Position numbers and translations under genes: made by a program. The notes beneath the pieces were generated by a model, which was not told the origin of the DNA, did no database searches, and was given only the letters and a program-made list of their open reading frames with translations. Shown piece by piece: positions 10,756 through 23,000 of a stretch of DNA of 64,000 bases. How positions within the stretch are numbered: the stretch's first letter is position 1; every line of letters starts with the position of its first letter. Origin of the DNA: Malaya genurostris (lineage: Eukaryota > Arthropoda > Insecta > Diptera > Culicidae); NCBI RefSeq assembly GCF_030247185.1, contig NC_080571.1, positions 251,507,771 through 251,571,770 on the forward strand, in the 5' to 3' direction.

Positions 10756-12047
10756 AAGACTGTCACAGAAAGTATGGACGCACATTAATTTCGCTGTAAA
10801 TAATCCACAAGTGTTAGATATTCAAATTTTATTCAATATACTGATAATATTAGACTACAATAACAGAATATTATTCTCAACATTTGCTACTTAGCCATTG
10901 TAGACTAGCTGGCGCACCTTCTTGCGAACGTTCCTCGTTAAATTCCGTACAGACTTCTTGGCGACAAGTTTTGACACTTTTTCCAATCTTTTTCGAACTG
11001 TTGAATGGTTTCGGCTGCCGAGACATGTTTCCTAAGATGTGCCTTCGTTAATGCCCAAAATTCCTCAATTGGTCGAAGTTTTGGGCAATTTGGTGGATTC
11101 ATGTCTTTTGGGACGAAAGTGACATTTTTGGTAGTATACCATTCTACCGTTGATTTCGAGTAGTGGCAAGAAGCAAGATCTCGCCAGAAGACAACATGAT
11201 CCTTTTGGCTTCGAATCATTGGTAGAAGTCGTTTTTGTAAACATTCCTTTATGTATATTTCGCTGTTCATTGAAGCAGTGGTGATGAAGGGATTCGAAAT
11301 TTTACCGCAGCTACAAATTGCTTGCCAGACCATAGCTTTCTAACCAAATTTTTCGACTTCAATCGATGTTTCGGACTGGTTTAACACTTGCCCTTCTTGC
11401 ACCGTATAATATTGTGGTCCCGGCAAGGATTTGTAATCGAGTTTCACGTAGGTTTCGTCGTCCATGATTATGCAGTTCAAATTTCCAGCAAGAATCGTAT
11501 TGTACAGTTTTCGAACCCTCGGCCTGATCGATGCTTCTTGTTGCGGACTACGTTTTGGTTGTTTCTGCTTCTTATATGTTCGGAGATTCAAACGTTCTTT
11601 AGCACGAAGAACATTTGACTTCGAAGTCCCCACTTTTTTGGCCACATCCCGAACTGAAACTTCCATCTTTTGCTCGAACGCCTTCAGTATACGTTTATTC
11701 AACTGAGGGTTAGCAGGACCTTTTTTTCGACCCGTTTCCGGTTTATCCTCAAAAGTGTTATCCTCACCGAACTTCCTAAATGCGTTTCGCACGGCTTTTC
11801 CACTTACTCTTGCTATCTTTCTCAGTGACAGTCCGTCTTCTGTGCACCATTTGTACACAATTTTTCGACGTTGTTGTGCTGAAAGTCCACGCATTTCGAA
11901 ACAAACTAATGAAAACGAATAAACAACTGCACAAGTGGTTAGAGAAGAGTGTAAACAACATTACGCAGCCATAAAAATTGGCAGATTCTTAACCATTGCG
12001 AAATGGCAGCGGTTTTTGGTTGCGTCCATGGTTTCTGGGACAGTCTT
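10756..12047 (-). mobile_element. Tc1/mariner-superfamily element, DD37E type
   Basis: Inverted ends of about 26 bp lie at 10757-10782 and 12021-12046, sharing 'agactgtc', 'agaaa' and 'atggacgca' with three mismatches. Between them is a minus-strand transposase of the expected size (10891-11894). The element is about 1.29 kb, full length for the group. A TA is next to the left end; the right flank is no longer TA. Catalytic spacing matches the ITmDD37E group known from mosquitoes. Confidence 0.85.
10891..11894 (-). pseudogene. DD37E transposase, one nonsense codon and one frameshift
   Basis: This is a cut-and-paste transposase acting on its own inverted ends. The N-terminus (from ATG at 11894) has helix-turn-helix features: 'RKIARVSG' near residue 25, a 'GRKKG' basic hinge near 55, and a second DNA-binding helix around 'VRDVAKKVGTSKSNVLR'. 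The first catalytic Asp is in 'IMDDETY', the second in 'WRDLASCHY', the third acidic residue is Glu in 'RPIEEFW'. I count 37 residues between the last two, hence DD37E. Two lesions: an in-frame TAG at 11340-11342, and a frameshift near 10970 after which the expected basic tail ('VRKKVRQLVYNG') continues in another frame to a stop at 10891. The family call is firm from spacing and motifs; this copy cannot make full-length enzyme. Confidence 0.9.
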
Positions 12048-14104
12048 CAGCATCGCATCCGGACAAAGTAATTCATCTTCCAGCAGCATACCTGGCCGAA
12101 AACAGGCGCAGTACTGCGGTGTCATCTACTGGCCACGTTCGGACGCGAATGAAAGCAACGAATCAAATACGTTCAGGCTGTTTATCAATGCGGATTGCGA
12201 GATTCTGTAGCAAACCTGAGAACATTAATTCGCTGGATCCCTGGTATAGTCGGCTGGCTGAGTAGAAGTTCGGCCGATTTTAATGGCAAACGGAAGCAGC
12301 TATCGGTAAGCCGTGCCTGTAAATTGCGTTTTGGATTGGTCGTTAGTCGGCATGTCGGATGTGATGCGAAGATATAGCTGTTCGAGTTTCAGTACAATTT
12401 TAAATTACTTCTGTCACCGCGAATCTATTCTCAAGATCGGAGACAACACCCTAACAAATCAATAATGCAGAAACTGCGTTACACAACCAGAGCGCAGTTA
12501 AACAAAGTTTTCATTACATTTCCCTCCGGGCCCACCCTACCGCAATCCTGTACTACCAGTCGAGTGCCAATTAAACCTCTATTCAGACAATTTCGGTGAA
12601 GCCCATTCCGGGAAAAATCACTGTTTGAATTGCCGAATTTAATCTGTACCAATAAATTGTGGCTCCACGTGTGCAAACGACACTCGAAGGCTGTCGGCGT
12701 GGAATCTGCACACGACCGAGATGCGATTCGTTCCAAATGGAAAAATACGTTTTCGCTAAAAGCATACATCGTTCCAAGCTCAGACATTTTCCTATGCTGG
12801 CGAAGGCGGAAACATCGCAGATCTAAATGCAATACCTATTTTTTTTTTGGTGCTCAATTTATGTGCGCCACATACAGTGCAAGTGCATTAGATCAGAGCT
12901 TGATTGTGTATGAATGCATACACCGGCGTTGGGTTGTGAGCCGTACGTACGTAGAACGCAATATTGCGCAGCGTTATTTATATGTTTGAAAATGCCTGTG
13001 GCCATTTTTGTTGAAAGTGGATTTTGAAGTTTGTACGCGTTATTAGTTTTCCTGTGAATATTGTTTTCGATTTATCAGTGCCTTACCGAGGTGGCGCTGA
13101 TTGCGGTGAATTCGAGAATGATGACAAATGGTGTGTTTGAGGTATGTGCTCGGTTTCTTTCTCACATAGCCAAATGAAACAGTTGGTAAATAGAGGATGA
13201 GCATCAGAGCTATCTTCGAACCAATCGAATCCATTTTGTGACTCACGATACGTTGGCACTATCCATTAGCGAACGAAATGACAATCGCACTGCAATGCGC
13301 AATCAGTCGGGTTTGAGGCTATTCTGTATGTCGTGCGGTTCGAAATTTGCATGGTGGTCTATCCGACCAGCTTTCAACTCGAGCGCTGAAATTGTATTTT
13401 CAAAATGTTGCCAACGACAGCATCTGTGAAGAAAGCAAATTCTGTAGCTCCATTGTTCCATATTTCTTCTCAACATTGTAACCGTATCTAGTCCTTTGAA
13501 GTTTTTGCTTGGTCCGTTTCAAGTGCCAAGTAGTCTGCCTAATTCATTGTCTTCGTTGTTGGTAGTGAGCAAGTTCGAATGAATAGTATTTTGTAATTGA
13601 TGTTTCAGCTACCTGGTTTGTCTTTCATCTATTTTCTTGAACCAATTCGAATGTTTACATGAACCTCATTTGAAGGCCGCTCTCACACTATTAAAAGATA
13701 TATTTTGTTACTTCAAGAGATCAAATGACGGTAGTTAAACTGAGCTTTAATTAGAAGAGAATCGATTGAAGAACTGTATGCTGCCGGTAGGGTACGTCAC
13801 CGAACGTTGTGTGTGTCAGAGTGTGAAAGTTAATGCAGTAGAGGGATCGTCAGTGTGTTTTACATTCGGTTTCAATTGAATTGAATGAAGTTTCACTGCA
13901 CTGATCCCTACAATGATCTGTTAGTGAAGCAAGAAAATACACGGAAAGACCGAAATTAGCATTTTGGCGAAAAAATTAGTTGATTTCCTGATTTTAGTTA
14001 GTTATTTTTGAGACAACTAAAAAAATCTTACTTTTCCTAATTTAGATTTTTTAATTCTAATTCCGTTAATAATAATAAAATATTGGTTGAAATAGCTATT
14101 TACC
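12048..14104. other. No recognised gene
   Basis: Mixed-composition sequence, with GC-richer patches at about 12050-12330 and 12500-12800, holding overlapping frames of 60-119 codons on both strands without recognisable domains. Near 13940 'acacggaaagaccgaaattag' resembles, in inverse orientation, text ending near 19727 ('gctaatttcaagcgttccgtgta'). These could be ends of a shared repeat family. Confidence 0.45.
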
Positions 14105-14480
14105 TTTTTTTATATATATAAAAAATAGGTATAGAATTCGCTCAAACTTTCGAAAATTTTTCCGAGGCCCGGAGGGCCGAATGACATATACCAATCGATT
14201 CAGCTCGACGAACTGAGCAAATGTCTGTGTGTGTGTGTGTATGTGTGTGTCTGTATGTGTGTTGTCAACTAAGAGGTCGAGATCTCAGAGATGGCTGGAC
14301 CGATTTTGATCAAACTAGTCGCAAATGAAAGGTCTCCCCGTCACCCAAAACGCTATTGAATGGTTTTGAGATCGGATGTTTACTTTTTGAGTTATTCGAA
14401 GTTTTATGTCAAAATTTTCAGTTTTTTGACAGTATCTGTCACAATTGACCTTGAAAACAGAATATGTTTTCAGACTTAGA
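14105..14480. repeat. Family B-related repeat (variant B')
   Basis: It has the B-type header 'gaggcccggagggccgaatg', 'cagctcgacgaactgagcaa' and a TG-rich tract. The body differs ('gtcgagatctcagagatggc', 'gaaaggtctccccgtcaccc'), so this is a sister subfamily. A second B-like stretch follows at 14855. Confidence 0.65.
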
Positions 14481-14854
14481 TTCCGCACGATAATACCTAT
14501 TCAACAAGCCATAGATTGTTAAAATCCGTCCATTTTTAACGGAGATATCGAAATTTTTGTGTAAACGACTTTTCCCCCTATTCCAGCAGTAGGAGTTTTG
14601 AGTGCTGTATGACAAAGCAATGCTTGGGAGCAACGGAAAACACGATTTTCTATTCTGTTACATACAATTGTTTCAAAGTACCAAAAAGACTGTGTACAGC
14701 ATCCTTTTTCATGACAATTTGCCTCGGACATATTTTAGCACGGCTCGTTTTTGGCAACATAATCGTTCGAATATGACATATATAAACCAGATGATGGCAG
14801 ATTTTTTTTTAATTATATTGTTTTAAACTACTTGCAGCAATAAATGCTGGAAGA

Positions 14855-15250
14855 ACATAACATCCATATACCATTCGAATCAGTTCGTCGAGATCAGCAA
14901 ATGCTTGTGTGACAAATAATTTCACTCAATTTTCTCTGAAAATTTCTTTTCTACAAATTCAGATTCATATGAAAATTCGTATGCTCCCAAACAAAGTTCC
15001 TGAATTATGTTTGGTTCCGACCTCTGGTTCCGGAACTACAGGATGATATATGAAACGAAATCAAAATTGTGTAACTCATTCTTCTCGTAGATGGCTGAAC
15101 CGATCTAAGATTCAAATGAAATCTTAGAATCACCTAAGATGCAAATGAAAAGTTTCAAGATTCTTTAAAACATCTTGCTCTTCAGTCAGATCCAACTTCC
15201 GGTTTCGGGGATACAGGGTGATTAATATAAAAATGTCTATTCCACATAAA
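14855..15250. repeat. Family B fragment
   Basis: It carries 'atataccattcgaatcagtt', 'gttcgtcgagatcagcaaat' and two diverged monomer motifs ('cctctggttccggaactaca', 'acttccggtttcggggatac') about 160 bp apart. Confidence 0.65.
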
Positions 15251-16275
15251 TTAATCAGGATTATCGGGTTAGCAGATTTGGATAGTCGATAAAAAAATTA
15301 ACTTTTTTCAGTTTTAGTGGTATTCAGTTGTCGATTCAGAAGGCACCTAAAAATTTAATTCGTGCTATGATTTCTCAAAGATGTCTTCACTGATTTTCAA
15401 ATATTTTGAAACAAATGTAAACTATACAACTATTCAGGTGAATTTATCTGACTTCGGCCATACCGATTTTAAAATTCCGGTTCCAGTATAAAATCGTTTC
15501 TCAAAGCTCAATCGTTTTCTCAAAAAAGCCTAATCAAATTTCAGAAACAAAAATTCAAATTGAATTAAACTTATATACAAAATTAATTAGTTTTATACAT
15601 ACATACAAAAATTAATGAATTTTACCCAATTAAGCTTCAAAGTTGTACTCAAAACTGTAACTTATTCGTCATATAGCCATACGAATCGGTTTGGGTTATG
15701 CTGGTTCCTGAATACCGGCTCTTTAAGTACCTTAAATTACCGTAAACTCTAAAGTGGAACTTACATATCATGGCATGTTTAATCGATTATCACACTTCTA
15801 GATTTAAATTCGATTGTATTTGCAGTTTCGACATTACAGAGTAATGAGTGATTACAATCTCAAATTGTCGCTTAAAACGACGGTCATTAAAATAATGTAA
15901 TGAAAACTTAAACACCGAAGAATATTCATGCAAAAAACACATGCGGATTGATAAAAAAAAGGTATCATCTCACTGCTAGGTGGATTAATCACGTTTTTTT
16001 TAGTTGAATTCACCAATTAAACGTGCTGTCATTTCTTAGCTAAGGCACACTTCATTCCCATTCAACTATTTTTTTAGTTGAATTAGAGAAATAAAACGTT
16101 GTTTTCAACCAACATAAATGGTTGAATTGGTTTCTGCAATTTGCAGCTATATGGCGCTCTGTCACCGAAAAAATGTTAACACCGTAATGACTACTAGCCA
16201 CTAGATGGCACACTACCACCGAACAAAATTTCAGTCGCGGTGGTCTTTTCTATATTGGCAGGTATAAATACGATG
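15251..16275. other. No recognised feature
   Basis: AT-rich sequence. A cluster of 'agttgaatt/aattcaac' motifs lies at about 16000-16125, possibly a decayed inverted-repeat element. Confidence 0.45.
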
Positions 16276-16384
16276 TTATAGGGACCGTGCACGATTACAA
16301 GTAGCGCCATTAGTGGCGAATAGGCGAAATAACTCTACCATAGCTTTACACTGTTACCATATGTTCTCGTTAAATAAAACAGTC

Positions 16385-18094
16385 AAAAACCTGTTTTAAT
16401 ACAACATAGTGGTATAATGATCCTTTTCTCACATCAATCATATTCTCATATATAAAAGTACGGGTGTGTAATGTCAGAGACATAACTGGATGTCGTGAAT
16501 ACGAATAAAACTGACATGATTTCTTTACTCTATCGAATTCGAATTGATAGTTGATCGATTGTGTGAATTGCGAAACTTTCCCCCTTTTCACTACTAAAAT
16601 TATCAACGATCAACTATCAAGGTGCTGTACAGGAATCATTCGTACAGGAATCATTTCTGCCTTTTAGAAGGACCAAATTGTGCAATTCTCTACGATATTT
16701 AGCACAGTTCGGAACATTTTTCTCGAACAATTTTCGCATAACGAAAAGTGCAAGATACAAATCAAATTATTTTGGATTTTCACTAAACTGATGATTTCTA
16801 CCTTCGATTTACAAAAAAGTAATCTTAATAGTTCTTTAGATAACATTTAGAGCCATTAGAACGGCTGATTTTATATAATGTTGTCCACTTTTCGTTTCTT
16901 GTTTTCTTTCTCTCTAATGCAAAGCACCAGCAACTGCAATCGTTCTTGCTTGAATTGAAACTAGCTTTGCTTTGAGGTTTTTAACTACGCAGAAGGTGCG
17001 CTCTCTGATGCCGCTGTTTGAATGCGTCTTCACGCCCCGACGTCTGATTTCATTCAACGCACAAGAAGAAATGATCGATTTTCGACCACGGTTCCCGGTA
17101 TTCAGTTGAAAATATGTGCCCGACTACCTCAAAATCGTCGTCCTTGCGCGAAAAACCCAAGCAAAAGTAAAAAGTTTTCCGTGTTGTTTTAAAATTTTCA
17201 GAAAACTTAATTTTTGAGTTGTTTGTGGTTATCTCACACTGTTCAAAATATTATCCTAAATTCCTGATCATATTTTTGATGAAATAGTGAAAGAATTATG
17301 TTGCTGCCATTAATACAAGTCGAAATATTCACGATTAAGTTCTGCCCGTTCTTCCATACGGCTAATTTTAAAAAAGGCGCCCCATAGTAAAGTAAGTCGT
17401 ATTCACGACAATACTGTGGTAGACTATTAAAAACATTTCTCTCCGATTTTTAAAATAAACCAAAGAGATTATTTGTGCAATAACTAGTATAACCTACAGA
17501 ATGGAACAGTTCTCTGACATCGATGAGAAAACGAAGTGAGTTCCACTATTGTAGGTATTTCGGGCACTAGATCCCGAGAACGTATAATCGAAGTTGATTC
17601 GTATGGCCATCAACTAACATGATTTTAATTGCAACCGAAAAATGTGTTTAATTTTCGGTAGGAGCACAAGATCATTCATTTGAACCTAAGATTAGGAATA
17701 CCGGACTAAGTGTAAAAGTAAGTGAGATCCTTTTTTGAGTGTAGGACTATTATCTGCCGTCGTTATTCGAAAACCTGGAATACTTTCGAGACCAATTTAG
17801 AAAACTTTTTACTTTTTTCGTTTCGACTCTTCAAGTGACGTATACAATTTTTAACACACTTTGCCGTATCATTCCGGAACCGAAAGTCGGATCCGGATGA
17901 AATTCAAGAATTCCGTGTAGAACCTTTCATTTGAATCTAAGTTGGTCAACATCGATTAAGTCATTTTCGAGAAACACACACAAAGATAGATTGCTCAGCT
18001 CGACGAACTGAGTGGAATGGCATATGACACTTGACCAATTTTTACTAGTCGATTTTCAAGTGATTGTATAACCTTTCTATATGAGAAAGGCAAA
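16385..18094. repeat. Family B copy split by family A insertion
   Basis: The head (about 16385-16453) and the body (17411-18094, from 'atactgtgg' to 'atatgagaaaggcaaaa') join to give the layout of the copy at 2285-3384. There 'atactgtggtattc' directly follows 'tcaatcatactatcaaatat'. This gives an internal empty site for the A insertion. Confidence 0.72.
16454..17410 (+). mobile_element. Dispersed family A, copy A2 with both ends
   Basis: The left motif TGTCGTGAATACGA (16491-16504) is an exact inverted match to TCGTATTCACGACA (17397-17410). A conserved 37-bp leader ('gggtgtgtaatgtc...') lies outside the left motif. Comparison with the uninterrupted family-B copy sets the right boundary at 17410/17411. 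The ends are asymmetric, unlike a classical terminal inverted repeat. The interior shares blocks such as 'gaacggctgattttatata' and 'attttcagaaaactt' with other A copies. Non-coding. Confidence 0.72.
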
Positions 18095-18953
18095 ACAGTT
18101 CAGCGTTTCAATAAAATGATTATTTGTTGTTAGCTTCGTGACTCGTATTTTCAATATACGTCAAACTGGCTACTCGCGAGATTGCTAGCTTTTTTACGAT
18201 TACAATTTATTTTCTTCCTCCATTCTAAGAGTATGGACCATCCTGCGAATTATTCGAACTTTTAGTTAAAATTTGACAGTCGGGCAGTTATTTTTTATCG
18301 AGTAGTTAAATTTATCTAAAACTGTGGCCCATTTCAAAGTTTGACGGATGGAAAATTATTTGGGTCTATTTTGCTCTGAAAATAAAGTAATAGCAAGTGG
18401 TGTAATACTTGCAATTCAGTGAAAGTAAGAATAACTTCGAGATAAACTTACTTGATTTAAAAAATATTTAAACATTTTATTGGGGCATTTTCTTTGAGTG
18501 AAAGTATAAAAAGAAATTACACAGAAGCAATTTTTACTAATGGTCTGAAATTAGAATGTTCTAGCAAGATATTTTTCAGTGTTTCCGGTCAAGTCGATTG
18601 AAAAATCATTTAATGTGCTGATAATATCGTTTGAGTGTTTGAATTTGAGTGAATATGACAAATATTAGACACAAATCCAACTGCAATGACTGAAAATGAC
18701 GTGGCCGTATTTAGATACAGAATGAATAATTCGATTCAAAATTTAATAGTCAGTTGATGTTGAACAATCGTTCGCACCACACGCTAATAATTCCATAGGG
18801 TTCGGAAAAAAAATCCGCAGAGAAAATACGCTAGAAAGTATTTTCAAACTCAGTTTACAAGTTTTGCTATGGTAGCATTATTTTTTCTACTAGCCGCCTC
18901 GTGCGCTGTCGTCGCCGGCCACTAAACCACGCCCTCGTGCACGGTCCCTATAA

Positions 18954-19917
18954 TGGATACTGGTATAAATACTATGGAGAAAAAGACATAAAGGAAACGT
19001 AAACTTCTTTTTGAAATTTTTGTCTTCTAAATCGCTGTTTTCTTCATTCGATTTCGCGAAATCGACTCTCTCACTGAAAACTTTGAGCACTCGGAAAACA
19101 AAAACCGAATACAAGTAGTACACCGGACGGCTTAGCCCGGAAGGTTGGAAGATACAAAAAACATCATTTGACATAAACAATTAGAGTGCAATATTCGAAA
19201 CTTACTTCACTGTTCCGCGTAAAAACATTATTACGCACGTAATTTTTACATATCGGTTTAGAAATTTCTATATGGACATATCGTAACACAGGGGGAAAAC
19301 ATCAAAACAATTAGCGAGTAGTTTCAACAAGACTGTCCTTTTTAGCTTTTTAATGGTTTGTTTTGCTTTGACACTTCTCATGAGATTTTGGCTAATAAAC
19401 TTGTTAATAATACCCATTTCATTTTTGTTTTCTTTGTGCTGTCCTTCAGTAATGACGGTGATAGATAAATAGTAACAAATTTTCTAATTTTAAAAACAAA
19501 ATTAGTTGTCAATGAGAATTTCGTGTTGGATTGAAATATTGCTGGTTTGTGTCCAGGATATTCGCCAACTAAACACATTCTCTAAAAATAAGAGTTTTTT
19601 TTTCAGCGAAGTAAATTCTCAATTTTAACTAATTTTATAGTTATTTTGAAAATGTTGTTGTTAAAATCAACTAATTCAAAAACAGTAATACGAATTAGGC
19701 GCAGAGCTAATTTCAAGCGTTCCGTGTAGGTTTAATCATTTATGATATAGTCGACTAACAAACATTGACCAATTTATTGGGAAAGCTTGGATCCAATTTA
19801 GATTACGATGACAATGTTTGGGTCATAAGCACAAACAAACAATGAAATGAATGTTCTAGGAAAACTAGTACAACTAATAAAAATAGTAAACCTGGGCAAA
19901 CTTGTAAAACTAGGATA
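18954..19917. other. No recognised gene
   Basis: AT-rich. Minus-strand frames at 18890-19180 and 19378-19578 lack domains. Just before the satellite, degenerate 'aaactagt'-like units appear from about 19857, showing where the array grew from. Confidence 0.5.
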
Positions 19918-20645
19918 ACTAGTAGAACAAGTAAAACTAGTAAAACTAGTAAAACTAGTAAAACTAGTAAAACTAGTAAAACTAGTAAAACTAGTAAAAC
20001 TAGTAAAACTAGTAAAACTAGTAAAACTAGTAAAACTAGTAAAACTAGTAAAACTAGTAAAACTAGTAAAACTAGTAAAACTAGTAAAACTAGTAAAACT
20101 AGTAAAACTAGTAAAACTAGTAAAACTAGTAAAACTAGTAAAACTAGTAAAACTAGTAAAACTAGTAAAACTAGTAAAACTAGTAAAACTAGTAAAACTA
20201 GTAAAACTAGTAAAACTAGTAAAACTAGTAAAACTAGTAAAACTAGTAAAACTAGTAAAACTAGTAAAACTAGTAAAACTAGTAAAACTAGTAAAACTAG
20301 TAAAACTAGTAAAACTATTAAAACTAGTAAAACTAGTAAAACTAGTAAAACTAGTAAAACTAGTAAAACTAGTAAAACTAGTAAAACTAGTAAAACTAAA
20401 CTAGTAAAACTAGTAAAACTAGTAAAACTAGTAAAACTAGTAAAACTAGTAAAACTAGTAAAACTAGTAAAACTAGTAAAACTATTAAAACTAGTAAAAC
20501 TATTAAAACTATTAAAACTAGTAAAACTAGTAAAACTAGTAAAACTAGTAAAACTAGAAAAACTAGAAAAACTAGAAAAACTAGGAAAACTAGGAAAACT
20601 AGGAAAACTAGTAAAACTAGTAAAACTAGTAAAACTAGTAAAAAT
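19918..20645 (+). repeat. 9-bp minisatellite (AAAACTAGT)n, about 80 units
   Basis: About 730 bp of nearly pure nonamer. Each unit contains the self-complementary hexamer ACTAGT. Variants are confined mostly to the right third: AAAACTATT (near 20314, 20480-20515), AAAACTAGA and AAAACTAGG (20555-20605), and one deletion at about 20395. The core is homogeneous, as expected for replication slippage with decaying edges. Because nine is a multiple of three, one + frame reads as an endless Lys-Thr-Ser repeat and is not a gene. Confidence 0.97.
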
Positions 20646-20727
20646 AGAAAAAAGGAGTCATTTTGAATTGCTTATAAAGGTGATCACTCTATTGATATTG
20701 TTTTCAAAAACTAGTCCAAAAAATTGT

Positions 20728-21241
20728 AATGTCCGAGACATAATTGGATAACGTGAATACGAATAAAACTAACACGTTGTTCACACTTCTGAATGTCTAT
20801 CGTCCTTAATTCATAAGTGAATATATTGTATCAATTAAGCAAGGTCTCATTTCATTACTTCCAGAATTGTACGACGCATTCACAACTCATTAATTTTAAC
20901 ACAAAAACCTACCCAGCTGGTGACGCGAGAATGCAACATCGCTCTCTGCATCAAAACCATCGTCTGGGCATGAGAAACACAAGAAAGCGTCATGAGTTTT
21001 TCTCTTTAATACTCGTTGATACCAAAATATTTAGAAAACTATAATTTTGAGGTAGTTATTTCTAAAAGTTATGAAAATTTCATTATAAATTGCTGATCAT
21101 ATTTCGGATAGCATGGAGCAAAAATATGTTGAGGGATGGGATAAGTACAACAGGAGATAATCACGATTAAGTTCCACCAGTTCTTGTACATGATAAATTT
21201 TGAAAAGGCGCCCCACAGTAAATTAAATCGTATTCACGACA
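20728..21241 (+). repeat. Family A, short copy A3
   Basis: It starts 'gtaatgtccgagacataatt' and carries the left motif 'taacgtgaatacga' (20750-20763) and right motif TCGTATTCACGACA (21228-21241). It is about half the length of A2 through internal loss. The 'ttaatactcgttgatacca' block is shared with 7400, 32870 and 49230. Confidence 0.72.
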
Positions 21242-22787
21242 AAAAGAAAAAAAACTTACGGAAATAATATTATCCAAAGGTTTTTCGTCAGGCAACAAAA
21301 CTAGCAGTTATAAAAATCTATATAAGAATCGGAAAAAAAAAATTCTATTTAATTGCTATATTTGTCCTAGAAATATTTGTCTTAGAAATTACTTACCGGT
21401 CCACAATGGGGCGTCATCTGTATTGAATATAGAACAATATCACGTTTGTACGAATCAATCACGTTGAATTGGCTCCGCTGTGACATAGTATACCGTTTTA
21501 ACAATCAACTGACAATCGTTGCAACATGCAAATATTTCATTTGTGACAAAATTGTGCTTCGCAATTTAATAAATGTGAACATAGATGACTTGTGAAATCT
21601 CTTTTCACAGCGGGCACTGAAATGAAATTTTCAATAACGCTGCGGCTGAATTCCACTCAACGGATGTCGGCATGTGATCCCAATCGCCAAAATTGCAATG
21701 GTTTTGTTGCGGTACCTTTCAGTTGAACCAATCGGCTAAACCGCTTTTACCCTCTGCTTACCTGGACTTGATTAGGGAGCGATTGGTGATTGACCAGAAT
21801 CGGTGCTGCAGAGCATATGACCCTGGTTTCGCCAGGAGCTAAGAGAAAATCATAATCCTAATATATTCAGGGTACTAGTCAGGTAAATATTTCTTATACC
21901 TACTAAGAATCGGCTGCAAAGAGCGTGGAAATGGAAGGCTAAGTTCAGTGTCGAAATGTACTGCCTAAACTTTGCTCTGCTGGAGGATAAGATGGGTTGA
22001 AAATTTCCAATTTATTTATGCATTGACCATCATACCACAGAAATCTAGCTTCCGGTAGTTAGTTCAAAATGTAAAAATGACATTTGAACACAAGAGCTAT
22101 TCTTGCAGGATAGAATAACGAGCCAGCTGACTGGCCAGAGGCTGGAGTGACGCACCGAACTACCGGATGTGCATCATCGGTACCGACTAAATGCGTTTTT
22201 CCTGTTTTTCTCCTGCCAAAACCTCAGCTTCCGTCCCACCGCCAAGGGAAATCCAACAGACACACACATTATAAATAATTTATTAGAAGCGGCATCCCTC
22301 ATGACGCTATCTCCGCTGTGCTCTGTGCCGTCTTTTCTCGCAGCCCTTGACTGCAATTCGTGACCCCATCCAGGAGATAGGTTGGCTAAAGGAAAGATAA
22401 ATGTGTAGGCACGTGTTCAGAATACCGACTTATTTCGTTCCCAACCAGAAACAAGGCCAGATTCGACGTGATCAGGCCAGGTTCTGTATTGTCGCTTTGC
22501 CGTCGGAAACTCGGAATCAGATACGGGAACTGGCAGGACTCGTCCGGCAGTTTGGTATAGTTTGCATATGTTTCAGTATATTATGAATTCGGTTTATATG
22601 TAATTGATATTAAAATTTGAATCTAATTCCCGTTCACATCCAATAAAAAGATATTGTCAGCTGAGCTAGTTTCGAATAAATTTAGACAGTTTCCATCTGT
22701 ATGACTGATGCAGGATTTTCTTGGCGTTGTGACGTGTTATGCTGTTCCCAATGGCATTGTTTTGGATGTTGACAAAACAAATGATTC
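21242..22787. other. No recognised gene
   Basis: Mixed composition with GC-richer text at about 21640-22570. Frames of 60-65 codons overlap on both strands (22169-22363 and 22174-22356) and have no recognisable domain. Possibly host intron or intergenic DNA. Confidence 0.45.
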
Positions 22788-22930
22788 CGGGAGGGGTTTG
22801 GCGTGATACCGATGCCTTTCACGCAGTCCACCTGGGTTCGATTCTCAGCTGCCGCACATAGGTTCAGAAAGTTTTTCTTGCTAGAAGAGGTAAATGACGC
22901 TTAAGGTTAACCCCTACAGTGTCAAAACAA
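22788..22930 (+). mobile_element. tRNA-derived SINE family C, diverged copy
   Basis: It has 'cacctgggttcgattctcag' (B-box region), 'gccgcacataggttcagaaa' and a tail 'ggttaacccctacagtg', matching 5696-5841 in order. It is older than that copy by divergence. No clean target duplication was seen. Confidence 0.75.
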
Positions 22931-22934
22931 AAAA

Positions 22935-23000
22935 ATGCGGGTGGGTAATGTCATAGACTTTACTGAATAGACGTGAATACGAATAAATTTCTCTAATTTA
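22935..23000 (+). repeat. Family A head fragment (A6)
   Basis: 'gcgggtgggtaatgtcatag' and 'gacgtgaatacgaataaa' match the left end of A copies. The remainder is missing. Confidence 0.6.

Larger units (their letters stand above)
16276..18953. mobile_element. Possible hAT-like unit bounded by 19-bp inverted repeats
   Basis: TTATAGGGACCGTGCACGA at 16276-16294 is mirrored exactly at 18935-18953. The 'AGGGACCGTGC' type of end resembles hAT-superfamily termini. An 11-bp direct repeat GGTATAAATAC lies just outside each end (16261-16271 and 18962-18972), but separated by 4 and 8 bases, so it is not a clean target duplication. The interior holds a family-B copy split by family A and no transposase frame. 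It may instead be two solo ends of separate short elements. Confidence 0.45.

Noticed and set aside
13940..19730. 'acacggaa' and 'ttccgtgt' texts as ends of one 5.8-kb element
   Set aside because: The match is short and imperfect, and the span crosses several unrelated elements. Two separate copies of a common repeat end are likelier.
19918..20645. Lys-Thr-Ser repeat protein encoded by the minisatellite
   Set aside because: The frame is a trivial result of a 9-bp unit, with no start codon and no flanking coding sequence.
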